DNA from: Flavobacterium psychrophilum
Lineage (GTDB): Bacteria; Bacteroidota; Bacteroidia; Flavobacteriales; Flavobacteriaceae
Reading direction: 5' to 3'
Assembly (NCBI GenBank): GCA_945897545.1
Contig: CAMDGJ010000183.1
Coordinates: forward strand, 1-5,705
DNA length: 5,705 nucleotides
The notes under the pieces were generated by a model, which was not told where the DNA came from, made no database searches, and worked only from the letters and a program-made list of their open reading frames with translations. Below are positions 4,047-5,705 of this stretch, in pieces; positions within the stretch are counted from its first letter, which is position 1; each line of letters begins with the position of its first letter. Made by a program: the position numbers and the translations under genes.

Positions 4047-5705
4047 TTATTCTATAATTACTTTTTTCACAAATACACTATTATTAATTTTTATCCTTGC
4101 GAGATAAACGCCCTTACTTAATGCATCTACAGCAACTTTTATAGTATGACATCCTGAATCAAATTTTTTCTTGTCACTATTTTGCAAAACAAGTTGCCCC
4201 GTATAATTAATTATAGAAATACCAACATCAGATGGCTCAGCTAAAGAAAAATTAATATATACTTCTGAATCAGCAGGATTTGGATAGATCGTAAGGCTGT
4301 TTTCTTCTTTAAAATTATCTGTTGACAAAGCAGAATTTCCTAGAAGCTGAATCGCATCAATTCTAGTGGTTACGCTCCCGGTCTTTAGTCCGTAAATTCT
4401 AAACCAATTTATAGCATTCAAATTTGGCGTACCTCCCGTTGTAGCTGCGTTTGCAGTCTTTAATTGAATGAAATTCCATCCATTCACTAAGTCTGTCAAT
4501 GTCCACTGGTACTCATTGCTATCAGAAACTCCAGAACTTCCTATTTCTACATAATTATTAGTTTGTATCACGGACACATCCGAAACATAGTACCAAAATT
4601 GCAATACAGCTCCTGTATCAGAACCAACGGTATCGTATGCTACAGGGAAAACCTTTGAGTACTCTGGAGTAGCAGAACCCGTAAATTCAAGAGAGTTTAA
4701 ACCCTGTATTTGATTACTATTAGTAAGAACTAGCGAACTTGGATTCCAATTTGTCTTTGCGTCACAATCGTCTAAATAATTTCCGCTTTCACCTACTGGT
4801 ATTATTTTATTTTGGGTTAGGTCTCCAAACCATTCCAAACCTTCTTTTATCATTTTCCATTGAAAATTAGTATATCCTGCACTACTGGGAGCCGTAATTT
4901 CAAATTGGAAAGTTTTTTCTTGACCAGGCAATATAATATCGGTATCAGACAAATCGACTCTATTAAAACCCCATACATTATTATCTTGCGTATTTTGGCT
5001 ACCCAATTGATAACCACTTGCCTTGGTCCAAGTAGTTGATCCTGTATTTTTAAAAGTAATATTTACGGTGGTTTTTTGGCTGATTCCCAGGACTATGGGA
5101 ACATTTTGCTGTGCTACAAACACTGAACCATTACCTGCCGACGGTATAATCGGCATTACACTAGTTAAAGGAATAGTTCCATCCAACATTTTCTGGGTTT
5201 GATCCGCTAATTGTAAATACCAGTCACTTGGCAAATTAACGCCATCAATATCTAAAGACACTAGTCTGTCTTGAGCTTCAACAGGTAGTTTTGCTTTTGT
5301 CTCGGTTATTTTAAACATGGCTGTGCCTTCATCAACTTCATCAAACATAGCTACATAAATAAATTTCACACCCGCTTGAACAGCATTAAACGCCTGACGC
5401 CAATAAAATTGCCCCCCATTACGTGGTGTTGCGTTTAATGTTGCGTTTTTTAAATTACGCCAAGAAAATCCTGGCCAAATAACAGGCATATAGTCTTTAT
5501 TATTAGTGTTACACGCTGCCAAATCAGGCACAATTTTAGAGTTTTTAAAACTATCCGCACCACTATTATTAGAATACCTTCCTACTGACCATGGACTAAT
5601 CATGTCTAAAGAGTTATAGACGGCTGACCAATCAATACCCGTTTCTGAAGAACCAGATAGTGTACGCCAATTTTCAGGTACCCCACCCATAACATAAGCA
5701 CGGTA
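4047..5705 (-). CDS. Multidomain GH71/99-like protein with NBR1-type Ig domain, beta-sandwich and T9SS tail (5' end outside window)
   Basis: C-terminal 552 residues of a larger secreted enzyme. The frame is open to the edge (visible start YRAYVMGG), so the ATG at 5690 is an internal Met, not the start. By alignment with the paralogue downstream, roughly 240 N-terminal residues of the barrel plus a signal peptide are missing. Visible residues, counted from 5705: GH71/99-like barrel end about 1-185, with DYMPVIWPGFSWRNL (71-85), GGQFYWRQ (97-104), IYVAMFDEVDEGTA (116-129; proposed catalytic Glu123 and Glu126) and LPSDWYLQL. Next is an Ig-like domain of the NBR1 central type (about 188-303, with NTGSTTW, LPGQ and the FQWKM and WFGD region). 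Then a beta-sandwich of about 150 residues (305-455), probably carbohydrate-binding, with QFWYYVSD, WNFIQL, NWFRIYG and RIDAIQLL. Last is a T9SS type A sorting domain (about 463-552, with IYPNPADSEVYINF and SKGVYLARI). It is therefore expected outside the cell or on its surface. The barrel closely matches its downstream neighbour, indicating tandem duplication. Substrate unknown. Confidence 0.9.
   Translation of the reverse strand, partial: YRAYVMGGVPENWRTLSGSSETGIDWSAVYNSLDMISPWSVGRYSNNSGADSFKNSKIVPDLAACNTNNKDYMPVIWPGFSWRNLKNATLNATPRNGGQFYWRQAFNAVQAGVKFIYVAMFDEVDEGTAMFKITETKAKLPVEAQDRLVSLDIDGVNLPSDWYLQLADQTQKMLDGTIPLTSVMPIIPSAGNGSVFVAQQNVPIVLGISQKTTVNITFKNTGSTTWTKASGYQLGSQNTQDNNVWGFNRVDLSDTDIILPGQEKTFQFEITAPSSAGYTNFQWKMIKEGLEWFGDLTQNKIIPVGESGNYLDDCDAKTNWNPSSLVLTNSNQIQGLNSLEFTGSATPEYSKVFPVAYDTVGSDTGAVLQFWYYVSDVSVIQTNNYVEIGSSGVSDSNEYQWTLTDLVNGWNFIQLKTANAATTGGTPNLNAINWFRIYGLKTGSVTTRIDAIQLLGNSALSTDNFKEENSLTIYPNPADSEVYINFSLAEPSDVGISIINYTGQLVLQNSDKKKFDSGCHTIKVAVDALSKGVYLARIKINNSVFVKKVIIE

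Noticed and set aside
5688..5690. ATG at 5690 as the start of the multidomain glycosidase
   Set aside because: The frame is open upstream to the window edge, and those codons (YRAYV) align with the interior of the paralogue. It is an internal Met and there is no signal peptide after it.

Overview
The window is a fragment of what looks like a polysaccharide utilisation locus from a low-GC marine- or soil-type Flavobacteriia (Bacteroidota). Three things support this. There is a SusC-type TonB-dependent transporter. Two proteins carry C-terminal tails of the type IX secretion system (T9SS), which is restricted to Bacteroidota. The start regions are A-rich with no Shine-Dalgarno, as is usual in this phylum. 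All four protein-coding genes lie on the minus strand, so transcription runs from high to low coordinates.

Layout in transcription order. (1) 4047-5705, 5' end outside the window: a large secreted protein with the C-terminal part of a glycoside hydrolase family 71/99-like domain, an NBR1-type Ig-like domain, a probable carbohydrate-binding beta-sandwich and a T9SS type A sorting tail. (2) 2706-4001: a compact, single-domain GH71/99-like paralogue with an N-terminal signal peptide but no T9SS tail, 45 bp downstream of (1) and probably co-transcribed. (3) A 383-bp AT-rich gap (2323-2705) with a weak terminator-like hairpin, three 11-bp tandem repeats and nested inverted repeats. (4) 889-2322: a secreted right-handed beta-helix protein with Pmp-like rungs (GGA and FxxN motifs), a D-V-G-A-W-E motif and a T9SS-like tail, followed by a strong hairpin at 833-868. 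(5) 1-641: the N-terminal 213 residues of a SusC-like receptor, continuing off the left edge. A 247-bp leader region before it carries an 8-bp tandem repeat and a second hairpin.

Inferred working model: the T9SS-exported multidomain enzyme and the beta-helix protein act on or bind a glycan outside the cell. The SusC protein, with a SusD partner presumably just beyond position 1, imports oligosaccharides. The compact GH71/99-like enzyme would then act on them in the periplasm. The substrate cannot be read from the sequence. Characterised relatives are GH99 (alpha-mannan or endomannosidase) and GH71 (alpha-1,3-glucan), but this subgroup is, to my knowledge, not well characterised. I see no RNA genes, CRISPR array, insertion sequence or phage-like gene. 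The window does not show a clearly new system. The most interesting points are the duplicated glycosidase with divergent export routes and the structured intergenic regions.
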